DNA of 56,344 bases from Candidatus Poribacteria bacterium (GTDB lineage: Bacteria > Poribacteria > WGA-4E > WGA-3G): the NCBI GenBank assembly GCA_022394755.1, contig JAGFCA010000048.1, positions 1 through 56,344 on the forward strand, written 5' to 3'. Below the pieces are notes generated by a model that ran no database searches, was not told where the DNA came from, and saw nothing but the letters and a program-made list of their open reading frames with translations. Positions within the stretch are counted from its first letter, which is position 1. Every line of letters begins with the position of its first letter. The position numbers and the translations under genes were made by a program. Shown piece after piece: positions 42,180 through 51,378 of this stretch.

Positions 42180-44879
42180 TTATGGAATCAGTTCTGAATA
42201 ATCTATTTCCCATAGTAGGACAGTTCCATCATCACCTGTAGATGCTAATATTCTACCATCAGGACTAAATGCAATATCTCTGATCCAAGCAGTATGACCA
42301 GTAAATGTTTTTAACTTATCACCAGTGATAGGATTCCACAGATTGATTATATTATTAACACCACCACTTGCAAGTATTTTCCCATTAGGACTATAAGCTA
42401 AACAAAACACCCAATGCGTATGTCCGATGAGTGTCTTCTTTTTCTCACCTGTAATTACATCCCATAAAAATATGGTTTTATTTCCATCTCCACTAGCAAG
42501 TGTTTTTCCATCTGGACTAAATGTAACTGATTTAACACCTTTTGTATGTCCCGTGAGAATCATCTTTTCCTTTCCAGATTCAACATCCCAAAGTCTGACA
42601 GTATTATCATCATTACCACTTGCTAATAGAGTATTATCTGGATTGAATGCAGTACTATAGACATAATCAGTATGACCAGATAATGTATTCTTAAGTTTAC
42701 CTGTTTTTGAATCCCATAGATAAATATTCTTGTCTTCATGACCAGTCGCATAGGTTTTTCCATCTGATGTAATTTCAAAACTGTGAAGCCCTTTTTTAAT
42801 TTTTGAGAGTACTCTCTGCTGTTCTGGATTATCTTTATTTATGATTACGATTTCTTCTATACCACAAGCAATAATATCACCATTTTCATTAAAAACAACT
42901 CTATCTAACTCTTTATAATCACTTGTAATATTCCTCACAAGACTTCTGGATTTTATATTCCAAACATTTAGTGTTCCATCAGCATTCCCACTGATTAATT
43001 GCGTACCATTCGGAAAGAATGTAACTGAATGGATAGTGTCTATGTGACCAGTGAGTGAGTTTTTTAGTGTCCCTGTTTCTAACTCCCAAAATCGTATTGT
43101 ACCATCTTCTGCAGCACTTGCTACAGATTTTCCATCTGGATTAAACACAACACTCACCACATATGATGTGTGACCAGAAAACGCTGTAATGTATTCACCT
43201 GTAGGTCCATGCCATAGATGTACCTTATTATCCCAGCTTCCTGTTGCGATGATCCTCCCATCTGGATTAAAATCCACAGATGTAGGAAAACCTTCAACTG
43301 GTCCATCCAATATCTTCTTTTGAAGTGTATTGACATCCCAAAGGAAAATTTCTTTAGGATCACTGATGCTTAGTATTGATTTTCCATCAGGACTGTAAGA
43401 TAAATCATCAACCCAGCTGGAGTGAGCATTAAGTGTCTTTTCATTTCCACTATCGATATCGAAGAAACGAATAACATTATTCTCTCCACTTGCCAAGGTT
43501 TCGCCATCAGGACTAAAGGTAATACATTGAATTTCTGAATTTGTTCTTAAGAGTGTTTTTATATGTTCACCGGTATTAACATCCCAAAGTTGAATAATAT
43601 AGTCACGACCAGCACTTGCCAGGATTGTCCCTTCAGGATTGAATGACAATCCATTGACCCAACTGGTATGAGCATTTATCTCGGTTTTATTCCCAGTCTC
43701 TTTATTTACTAAATGTATAGTTCCTTGCCTATCACCTGCTGCAAAGAAAATTCCATCTACACTATAAGCTAAGCAATTAAATTCAGTAGATTCTAACGGT
43801 ATCATGTCGATTACTTCATAAGTGGATGTATCGTATAGCCAAAGACCAATTTTTCCTGCAACAGCTAACGTTGATCCATCTGGAGAATACAATATATCTC
43901 TTATGCCACCCTTACCAAAACGTGCGATTGCATCTTTAGGCAAGTTCAACTGCATAGTGTCATCAATTGAGTCGTTCTGCATGTTTTCTACCTCTGCTGA
44001 TAAACCCTTATTCTGATTTCGACCTTTTGTTATATTATTTCCATTTTGAGTTTGTGCTTTTGGTTGTGGAAGTCTATTTTGGACTATAGGAGTATTTAGG
44101 ATCTCAATTGACGACTGAGATTGTGCTTCAACATTATAGGGATTCTGATAGGGACTGATTAGTTGATTACCCATGCCAATTAAGAACATCATAATAATTG
44201 TGGAGGCTACAATACCCCAAGGTAATGGTTTGAAATTGTTAGGTGTATTATGGCTTATTTTCTTTATCTCGTTCCTGATTGACTCAACCAGATTGTTAGA
44301 TAGTTGAACACTTCTAAAGGTATCATGAAATATAGTTTCGTCATTCTTTAAACGATTCCTTGCGCGTGCCAGTCTACTCTTGATAGTGTTTTGAGAAACA
44401 CCTAAGAACCTGCTAATTGCTTCACAACTCATTTCTCCCAGATAGTGCAGGACCATAACTGTCCGTTCACTTTCAGGTAGTTTTTCCATAAGTTTTTGTA
44501 CTATATAACGTCTGTGTTCAATTGCTTCATATTCCTTTTCATCACTCATATATTTTGAATATGATCTATTTTCTATTATTTCATCAGTGATTTCAACGGA
44601 TTGTGTACTTTTAGGTCTGTTTCTTAGCCATGAATTACAAAGTCGGTTTGCAATTACATATAACCACCCAGGGAATTGATCTGGATTCTTTAGTGTATCA
44701 AGTTTATTGTATGCCTTTAAAAATGTATCTTGCGTAATTTCTTCGGCAATTTGATAATCCCCTATCTTCTTCCAAGCAAGTGAGTGAATACCTTTTTGAA
44801 ATTTCTGGACTAAAATTGTAAAGGCAGTTTCATCCCCAGATAAGACTCTCTGGATAATTTTAGAATAGTTTACTTCCAT
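42180..44879 (-). CDS. Membrane-anchored ECF sigma factor fused to a WD40 propeller domain
   Basis: An 899-residue fusion. Residues about 5-90 are sigma region 2 (ITQDTFLKAYNKLDTLKNPD, FPGWLYVIANRLCNSWLRNR). Residues about 127-178 are region 4 (KLPESERTVMVLHYLGEMSC, ISRFLGVSQNTIKSRLARAR, a helix-turn-helix). A single hydrophobic helix follows at 221-238 (WGIVASTIIMMFLIGMG), then a Gln/Asn-rich linker to about 312 and some 14 WD40 repeats to the end, probably two seven-bladed propellers. By the inside-positive logic of a cytoplasmic sigma part, the WD40 part should be periplasmic. The propeller opens with LPKDAIARFGKGGIRDILYS, the same signature that opens the secreted WD40 proteins nearby. 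GAGGT precedes the ATG. It probably directs transcription in response to an envelope signal, but its promoters and anti-sigma control are not evident. Some Planctomycetota have comparable ECF extensions. Confidence 0.92.
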   Translation of the reverse strand: MEVNYSKIIQRVLSGDETAFTILVQKFQKGIHSLAWKKIGDYQIAEEITQDTFLKAYNKLDTLKNPDQFPGWLYVIANRLCNSWLRNRPKSTQSVEITDEIIENRSYSKYMSDEKEYEAIEHRRYIVQKLMEKLPESERTVMVLHYLGEMSCEAISRFLGVSQNTIKSRLARARNRLKNDETIFHDTFRSVQLSNNLVESIRNEIKKISHNTPNNFKPLPWGIVASTIIMMFLIGMGNQLISPYQNPYNVEAQSQSSIEILNTPIVQNRLPQPKAQTQNGNNITKGRNQNKGLSAEVENMQNDSIDDTMQLNLPKDAIARFGKGGIRDILYSPDGSTLAVAGKIGLWLYDTSTYEVIDMIPLESTEFNCLAYSVDGIFFAAGDRQGTIHLVNKETGNKTEINAHTSWVNGLSFNPEGTILASAGRDYIIQLWDVNTGEHIKTLLRTNSEIQCITFSPDGETLASGENNVIRFFDIDSGNEKTLNAHSSWVDDLSYSPDGKSILSISDPKEIFLWDVNTLQKKILDGPVEGFPTSVDFNPDGRIIATGSWDNKVHLWHGPTGEYITAFSGHTSYVVSVVFNPDGKSVASAAEDGTIRFWELETGTLKNSLTGHIDTIHSVTFFPNGTQLISGNADGTLNVWNIKSRSLVRNITSDYKELDRVVFNENGDIIACGIEEIVIINKDNPEQQRVLSKIKKGLHSFEITSDGKTYATGHEDKNIYLWDSKTGKLKNTLSGHTDYVYSTAFNPDNTLLASGNDDNTVRLWDVESGKEKMILTGHTKGVKSVTFSPDGKTLASGDGNKTIFLWDVITGEKKKTLIGHTHWVFCLAYSPNGKILASGGVNNIINLWNPITGDKLKTFTGHTAWIRDIAFSPDGRILASTGDDGTVLLWEIDYSELIP

Positions 44880-45137
44880 TCTTACCTCGGTGTTTTATGG
44901 GTGTTACAATTGAGTGACGCTTTTTTGTAGTTGATGGGTTGCAAGCCTGTCATAATTGAGAAGCATCTGAATCATTTTCTTAACGAACTCAGTTTTATCT
45001 ATGGATATCTCCGACAGGAGTTAGGTTAACATAATCCTTTGTGCCATAGGATCAATTTAGTATACATCCTGGAACGGACACAGATCTTTTTCTAAATTGA
45101 CCCCTGCCAGAGAAGTGTCTAAGTCATGAGCAATTAA

Positions 45138-47027
45138 CTACTTATCCTCAACAAGCTCAGATAGATCCCATAGTAGTATGCTCCCATCCCTACAACTACT
45201 TGCAATTGTTTTTCCATCTGGGGTATATACCAGACTATTCACCAAATTAGTATGACCACGGAAGCTCTTAATTATTTTTTCTAACCTTAAGTCGTACACA
45301 TTTACAAGATCATCACTCCCAAATGAGAGAAACATTCCATCAGGTGAGTATGTAATGTAATCTACCCAATAAGTTGGTGCCTTAATCGTCTTTATGAGTT
45401 CTTGTGTCTTACTATCCCATAAAAAAACCCGTCCACCTCGATCCCCACTTACAAATGTGTTGCCATCAGGAGAGAATGCTACTGAATAGACTACATCTTT
45501 GTGTTCATTCAATGTTTTTAGGAGTTTTCTACTTTCGGTATCCCATAACATAAGAGAAGTATCAAAACTCCCACTTAGAAGTGTATTGCCATCTGGTGAA
45601 AATGTTACAGTTGTAATTCTCATTGTATGGTCTTTCAATATTGCTATTTGATCCCCTATCATATATTGATTATTGGCATGAATCTCCCATAGTCTAATTG
45701 AGCTATCTCGACTCCCGCTTGCTAACATTTTTCCATCAGGAGAAAGTGCGATAGAATTTACAGTTCCTGTATGACCTTTAAAACTGCCGAGGAATCTTCC
45801 GGTTTTTATATCCCATAAGCGACTATGATTAGAATCAGAAGAAGCCAGTATTTTTTCATCCGGCAAAAATGCAAGGGATGTAACTGGACCTTTTTGTCCG
45901 CGAATTGTTCTTATCTTTTCCAAAGTTTCAGTATTCCAGATTGATATTTTTGACTTATTTCCGCAAACAAGGGATTTACCATCTGATGAAACCATCATGG
46001 TATATATATAGAAGGAGAAATCTGAAATTGTCTTCGTGAGTTTTTCACTTTTTAGATCCCAAAAGTGAATAATACCATCTTCTGTTACACTTATAAGAGT
46101 ATTTCCATCTGGAGAATAGGTTACAGAAATAACAGAATCGTCAGTTCCATATTCCTGTAATAATTCTCCTGTAGTTACATCCCAGATACATACTCCATTG
46201 TTGCCAGTTCCACTTGCAAGTGTCTTTCCGTCAGGAGCAAACTCAACTGAATATATTTGATTCATCCAACTTTCCACGTGACAAGAACTCATCAGTTTTC
46301 CTGAAATTCCATCTATTAGACTTATTTTCTCATAACTTGCTACTGCAAATAGAGTACTGCCCTTTAGGAAATCCACCGATTCAACATCTTGTATACCATA
46401 TTGTTCGTCAGAAATTTGGTGTACGGCTTCAGTCGAAATTGGATCTGATATACAGACAGTGACACCATTCCCATAAGAACCACTGGCAATTATAGAACCA
46501 TCCATTGAATACATCAATGCAAGTACGTTATCTGAATGTCCTCGTATAGTCTTAATCTTTTCACCTGTTTTTATATTCCATAATCCAATCGAATTATCAT
46601 CACTTGCTGTTGCGAGTATCTGTCCGTCAGGATTAAAGGAAACATCATTAACGTCATCACCATGCCCCCTAAGTCTTCGTAAATTTTCTCCAGTATTGGA
46701 ATCCCATAAGATGACTGTATTATCGTCACTGCCAGTAGCGAACATACTCCCATCAGAGTTGAAGACTAATGAATTGACAGGACCTGTATGACCTGTGAGA
46801 AGGTCTATCGTTTCATCTGTTTGTAGATCATATATCCATATACCTATAGAACTTGCGATTGCGATTCGATTACCATCCGGAAAAAATTTTACCTTGATTG
46901 CTCTTCCATTTCCAATTCTTGCTTTAGCACCAACAGGCAAATTTATCTGTGATAATTCTTGTGCATAGGCAAATAAACAACATAGAATTAATAATAATGT
47001 AATGAAAAAGGTGTATATTGTTTTCAT
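45138..47027 (-). CDS. Secreted WD40-repeat protein (GAKARIG type), copy near the sigma gene
   Basis: A 629-residue protein with a signal peptide (MKTIYTFFITLLLILCCLFAYAQ) followed by NLPVGAKARIGNGRAIKVKF and about 13-14 WD40 repeats. The blades show GH near the start and WD near the end (LLTGHTGPVNSLVFNSDGSM, VILWD; TIRGHSDNV; SFKGHTGTVNSIALSPDGKM, IRLWEI). It has no membrane helix after the signal, so it should be free in the periplasm or outside. WD40 propellers are protein-interaction scaffolds with no enzyme activity of their own. It lies 258 bp upstream of the sigma-WD40 gene and 113 bp downstream of the protease-TPR gene, on the same strand. Confidence 0.9.
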   Translation of the reverse strand: MKTIYTFFITLLLILCCLFAYAQELSQINLPVGAKARIGNGRAIKVKFFPDGNRIAIASSIGIWIYDLQTDETIDLLTGHTGPVNSLVFNSDGSMFATGSDDNTVILWDSNTGENLRRLRGHGDDVNDVSFNPDGQILATASDDNSIGLWNIKTGEKIKTIRGHSDNVLALMYSMDGSIIASGSYGNGVTVCISDPISTEAVHQISDEQYGIQDVESVDFLKGSTLFAVASYEKISLIDGISGKLMSSCHVESWMNQIYSVEFAPDGKTLASGTGNNGVCIWDVTTGELLQEYGTDDSVISVTYSPDGNTLISVTEDGIIHFWDLKSEKLTKTISDFSFYIYTMMVSSDGKSLVCGNKSKISIWNTETLEKIRTIRGQKGPVTSLAFLPDEKILASSDSNHSRLWDIKTGRFLGSFKGHTGTVNSIALSPDGKMLASGSRDSSIRLWEIHANNQYMIGDQIAILKDHTMRITTVTFSPDGNTLLSGSFDTSLMLWDTESRKLLKTLNEHKDVVYSVAFSPDGNTFVSGDRGGRVFLWDSKTQELIKTIKAPTYWVDYITYSPDGMFLSFGSDDLVNVYDLRLEKIIKSFRGHTNLVNSLVYTPDGKTIASSCRDGSILLWDLSELVEDK

Positions 47028-47140
47028 TCTTTTCTCACTATAATGATAAATAAGTTTTTTATTAGGAATGGTAAATGAGTATGTGCAAATTAATAGTTTA
47101 ACTTCATTATGTGTTACGGGAACATAAATCAGAAATGATA

Positions 47141-49264
47141 TTATTCAACATTCGTAATTGTATATGAGAGTTGTTTTAGATTTAAATAACAAATCTCACG
47201 ATTAGTATTGAGTTTTTTTGCTTTAACAAAATCAGTTTCTGCTACGGAATGTAGTTGCAATGCTTTATATATATTTCCCCGTGCGTTGTAAGCTTTACCA
47301 TCATCAGGATTAAGCCTGATTGCTTCATTCAAATCCTGTAATGCGTCCTCATAGGCACCGAGTTTTCGTTTTGCAACGCCGCGATTTCTGTAAGCAGCTG
47401 AAGCCTTTGGATTTAACTTGAGCGCAATATCAAAATCGATTATAGCGTCTTGATTCTGTCCGAATGTTTGTTTCATACATCCTCGACATAGAAATCCTTT
47501 ATAATAATTCGGATCAAGTTTTATTGTCTTATCAAAAAGTGTAATCGCCTGCTCAATTTGGCGTAAATTACATTTGGCTACACCCAATTTATGAGTTTTC
47601 TTTTGTGCATTCGGATTTAATTTAAATACCTCTTTATAGTCGGATTTTGCTTTATCCTCTTGTCCAAGCATTTCGTAAGAAACTCCACGTTGATAATAGG
47701 CATTTTCATTCGTCTGATCAAGTTGAATAGCAATATCTAAGTCTGCCAAAGCCTCTTTATGGTCTCCGATTTTATTTTTCGTGACGCCGCTATGAAAATA
47801 GTTAATTGCTTCCTTCGACTTCAATTCGATTGCAATCTGAAAATCCTTTAAAGCCTCTTCGTATTGATTGAGAGCGTCTTTCGCTAAACCCCTGTCTCGG
47901 TATAATAAAGCCTTCTTTGGATTTATGCGTATAGATTCATTAAAATCCTCTATTGCTTCATTATATCCACCAATTGAGGATTTTGCCGCAGCACGCGTAT
48001 GATAAAATGCGTATCGATATTTCTCTTTTCTTGATTTTAATTTTAGTGCTTCATCAGCATCAACTATCGCTTCTCTGAATAATTTTAGTGCCTTAGATGT
48101 GTTCCCATATTCAGTTTCAAATTGTCCAAATAGATATTTTATCCAACCACGGGAATTATGAGATGTACTTTGCGTAGGATACTGTTTGATATTCTCATTC
48201 AATTCTTCAACAGCTAATAGGAAGAGATTCCGTGCTTCAGGTATATTCCCCTGTTCAGCTCTTCTTTTACCATCATCAGCTTTTATAGAAGCCTGGATGT
48301 TAACCCATTTACTCTTCCCAAGCACACCACATAATATACTCATGAATAAACTCAAACCATAGATTCTTAGTATCTCGTATTTCTGTTGAATAAATATTCC
48401 AAAACCAGTGAGACTAAATTTCTCAGAATTAAGTTTTAGGCTTGTAATTCTATCTGAGAATGCCTCATTAAATCTTCCTAATGTCATCTTAGTTGCGGCA
48501 CGATTTTGGTACATGTGAGCTAATTGCGGATTAAGCCCTATGGCTGTATCATAATACTCTATTGCTTCCTGATATCTACCTTCTTCCCGTTTTTTATCTC
48601 CCAGATCAAAAATTTCATAAGACTGGATCTGTGGACGTTTTTGCCACTCCTCAATAGATTCGAGATGTTGATCCTCATCTAATAGTAGTTTTAGTTCATT
48701 AGAGGAAATAGCTACACCTTCATTCGGACTGTTGTTATCAATTGGTATTTTTACTGATACTGCTATACCTATGACTTCATCCTTACCGTTTAGTACAGGA
48801 CCTCCACTATTTCCTTGGGAGAGTTTGTTGTCAAGAATGATGTGTTTTCCACTATATTGGAACCCCTGTATAGAGCTCTCAACACTAATTTCTTTTCCAT
48901 CAGGATACCCAATAACATAAACTTTGTCCTTTTTCCGAACTGTGTTACTATCACCAAGAGAAAACGGTTTATCTTGTTCTGAAATTTTTAGTATAACAAG
49001 GTCGTTTTTATCATCAAATGCTACGACTCCATCAATGGTGTAAGATTTTTCTTTATCAATGTGTCTTACTGTAATTTTAGTAGCACCTGCTAAGACATGT
49101 ATATTCGTCACAATTTTGTTTGATTCGATGAAAAATCCGCTTCCTCTTGCTTTTGCACTATATTCTTCTTTTTCATATTCCAATTCAAATAGCACAGTTG
49201 TTCCAAGGGTTTGCGGTGTGCCTGTATTGGTTTCTTCAAATGATGTATCTTTTTCGTTTTCCAC
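47141..49264 (-). CDS. Trypsin-like serine protease fused to TPR repeats
   Basis: A 707-residue protein starting at GTG 49264, eight bases after AAGGAG. Residues about 15-205 are a trypsin-like (S1/HtrA-type) domain: ARGSGFFIESNKIVTNIHVL with His56, FDDKNDLVILKI with Asp88, and KLSQGNSGGPVLNGKDEV with Ser153, so the triad is complete. No PDZ domain follows. From about 217 to the end there are roughly ten TPR units (EAIEYYDTAIGLNPQLAHMY and similar), interrupted near 305-320 by a hydrophobic stretch (YGLSLFMSILCGVLG) that might span the membrane. There is no signal peptide. Within the WD40 cluster it may cut or scaffold partners. Target and cellular side are unresolved. Confidence 0.9.
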   Translation of the reverse strand: MENEKDTSFEETNTGTPQTLGTTVLFELEYEKEEYSAKARGSGFFIESNKIVTNIHVLAGATKITVRHIDKEKSYTIDGVVAFDDKNDLVILKISEQDKPFSLGDSNTVRKKDKVYVIGYPDGKEISVESSIQGFQYSGKHIILDNKLSQGNSGGPVLNGKDEVIGIAVSVKIPIDNNSPNEGVAISSNELKLLLDEDQHLESIEEWQKRPQIQSYEIFDLGDKKREEGRYQEAIEYYDTAIGLNPQLAHMYQNRAATKMTLGRFNEAFSDRITSLKLNSEKFSLTGFGIFIQQKYEILRIYGLSLFMSILCGVLGKSKWVNIQASIKADDGKRRAEQGNIPEARNLFLLAVEELNENIKQYPTQSTSHNSRGWIKYLFGQFETEYGNTSKALKLFREAIVDADEALKLKSRKEKYRYAFYHTRAAAKSSIGGYNEAIEDFNESIRINPKKALLYRDRGLAKDALNQYEEALKDFQIAIELKSKEAINYFHSGVTKNKIGDHKEALADLDIAIQLDQTNENAYYQRGVSYEMLGQEDKAKSDYKEVFKLNPNAQKKTHKLGVAKCNLRQIEQAITLFDKTIKLDPNYYKGFLCRGCMKQTFGQNQDAIIDFDIALKLNPKASAAYRNRGVAKRKLGAYEDALQDLNEAIRLNPDDGKAYNARGNIYKALQLHSVAETDFVKAKKLNTNREICYLNLKQLSYTITNVE

Positions 49265-49312
49265 TTGCTATACTCCTTATGATGATTTTTTGTTAGATCG
49301 TATATTTTATTT

Positions 49313-51280
49313 TTACTTTATTTCCCATAGGATCACTGTGCTATCCCGGCTGCATGAAGCGAGTGTCTTTCCATCTGCGGAAAAGGAGACAGAATTTACT
49401 GTACCAATATGTCCTGTAAATGTCTTTTTAAGTTCAGCTGTTTCAGAATCATACAGAGATACTCCATTATACATTGCACATGCAATCGTTTCTTCATCTG
49501 GTGAATAGGCTAAATAACTTGTCCAGGTATCAACAGGAATACTCTTCAATAGTTCACCAGAATCAATATCGTAATAAAGGATCTTTTTTTCCACACTACT
49601 GACAATCTTCCGGTCATCTGGAGAAAAAACAAAAGAGTATACATCATCTGATTCTGTATCAATGGTCTTTTCAAGAATACCTGTATTAATATCCCAGAAC
49701 CTTATTTTTCCGGCATCAAGACTAACAACTTTCTGTCCATTTGGATGAAAGTCTACATACTCAGGTTCAGAGGTCTCCCCTTTCAATGTAGAAATATACT
49801 TTCCTGAGTGTACATTCCATAATCGCATAGTCTTATCCCAACTACTACTGACAAGCGTGTTCCCATTAGGACTGAAGGCAACCGAGGATATGCCATTAAT
49901 ATGTCCCTTAAGGGTGTATTTTATCAACCAAGTATTCACATCGTATAACAGAACATGATTGTCATAATTCCCACATGCCAAGGTATTTCCGTCAGGTGAT
50001 AATTGGATACACTTAACTGATTCTGTAGCAGGTAAGGTTCGGATGAATTTTGACGTTTTCAAATCCCAAATTCTTACGCCTCTATCAATGCTCACTAACA
50101 GATCGCTATTTGGAATAAACAATGCTTCACTGATAACTTCATAATAATCTGTGATTGAGTTTACTAAATCACCAGATTCAACATTCCAAAAATTAATGTC
50201 GAATCCATTGGATACCGCTACCATCCTTCCATCAGGAGAGAATGCTAAGTCATTTATAGATTCCCTACCTATCATTTTTAAGGTATGGCGTAATTCTAAA
50301 CCGTTTGATGAAAACAGAAGAGTAGTTCCATTATCATCGTAGGCTGCGATGATACCCCTGTCAGAAGAAAACTGAACGAATTCTATATGTGTATTCGATT
50401 TGAATTCATCGAGTTTTCTACCCTTAATAATATTCCACGTTTGGATAAGACCATTAGAATTAGCAGTGGCCAGAGTCTCCCCATCATCTGCTAAATCAAG
50501 ATCTGAAACACCATCCTCTACATCTGAAATTATATGTAATAATTCACCCGATTCTACATTCCAAGCACAGATATTGTTGTCTCCACCATAACTTACGATC
50601 ATTTTTCCATCGTAAGAGTATTTTAAGAAGTCAATTGAAAGGGCATGTCCTGCAAAAGTATGTTTAAGTTCACCAGAGTCTACATCCCATAAACGAATTA
50701 CTTCATCTTTTCCTCCACTTGCCAATGTTTTACCATCTGGACAGAAGACGATATTCTGAACGTCAGGAATATGTCCATTTAGTTCTTTAAAATCCTCCGT
50801 AATTAGATTCCATAGATGAATTGAGTTACCATTCCTCCCAATTAATGCAACAGTTTTGCTGTTAGGATTAAAGATAGTATAAAAGATTCGATGGAGTTCT
50901 CCCTTAAATGTAGAGACAAGATCTCCAGTGATAACATCCCAAATCTGTATTGTATATGATGAATCATAGTCATGAATTACCCCGATCAGCGTATTACCAT
51001 CAGGACTAAAATTGACAAAATGGAAATAATCTGTGTTATCTGTAAATAGTTTTAATTCTTCGTAGGTCTTGGTATCGTATAACCATACACCAATAGTACT
51101 GGCAACTGCTAACTTTGATCCGTCAGGTGAATATGCAAAGTGAAATATATAGCCCTTACCAAATCGTGCGATTGCTCCTTCAGGTAAATAATTTTCTATG
51201 TATTCTCTTGCATAACAAATTGCACTCATTGCAAAGCAAAAAGAGATAATTGGTAGAATCAATATAATTTGGGTCTTCAT
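49313..51280 (-). CDS. Secreted WD40-repeat protein (ARFGKG type)
   Basis: A 655-residue protein with a signal peptide (MKTQIILILPIISFCFAMSA) and then YLPEGAIARFGKGYIFHFAY. It has about 14 WD40 repeats in a double-propeller layout, with good blades near the end (TLKGHINGISSVAFSPNGNT, TFTGHIGTVNSVSFSADGKT, VILWEI) and more diverged central ones. Its opening matches the sigma fusion (AIARFGKG) more closely than it matches the GAKARIG type. AGAGG lies upstream of the ATG, and the gene stops 48 bp before the protease-TPR start, so the two are likely cotranscribed. Presumably it is a periplasmic or exported interaction partner; the ligand is unknown. Confidence 0.9.
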   Translation of the reverse strand: MKTQIILILPIISFCFAMSAICYAREYIENYLPEGAIARFGKGYIFHFAYSPDGSKLAVASTIGVWLYDTKTYEELKLFTDNTDYFHFVNFSPDGNTLIGVIHDYDSSYTIQIWDVITGDLVSTFKGELHRIFYTIFNPNSKTVALIGRNGNSIHLWNLITEDFKELNGHIPDVQNIVFCPDGKTLASGGKDEVIRLWDVDSGELKHTFAGHALSIDFLKYSYDGKMIVSYGGDNNICAWNVESGELLHIISDVEDGVSDLDLADDGETLATANSNGLIQTWNIIKGRKLDEFKSNTHIEFVQFSSDRGIIAAYDDNGTTLLFSSNGLELRHTLKMIGRESINDLAFSPDGRMVAVSNGFDINFWNVESGDLVNSITDYYEVISEALFIPNSDLLVSIDRGVRIWDLKTSKFIRTLPATESVKCIQLSPDGNTLACGNYDNHVLLYDVNTWLIKYTLKGHINGISSVAFSPNGNTLVSSSWDKTMRLWNVHSGKYISTLKGETSEPEYVDFHPNGQKVVSLDAGKIRFWDINTGILEKTIDTESDDVYSFVFSPDDRKIVSSVEKKILYYDIDSGELLKSIPVDTWTSYLAYSPDEETIACAMYNGVSLYDSETAELKKTFTGHIGTVNSVSFSADGKTLASCSRDSTVILWEIK

Positions 51281-51378
51281 GCCCTCATCCTCTCATTTCC
51301 TGGTAGTTAATTTATGCATTTATTTTAATTCATCGTTTACAAATATACATACAATTTAATTCTTAATCACAAGGTATA

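Noticed and set aside
49059..49508. Plus-strand frame of 149 codons
   Set aside because: Lies opposite two well-supported minus-strand genes (protease-TPR start and WD40 end) and shows no family features.
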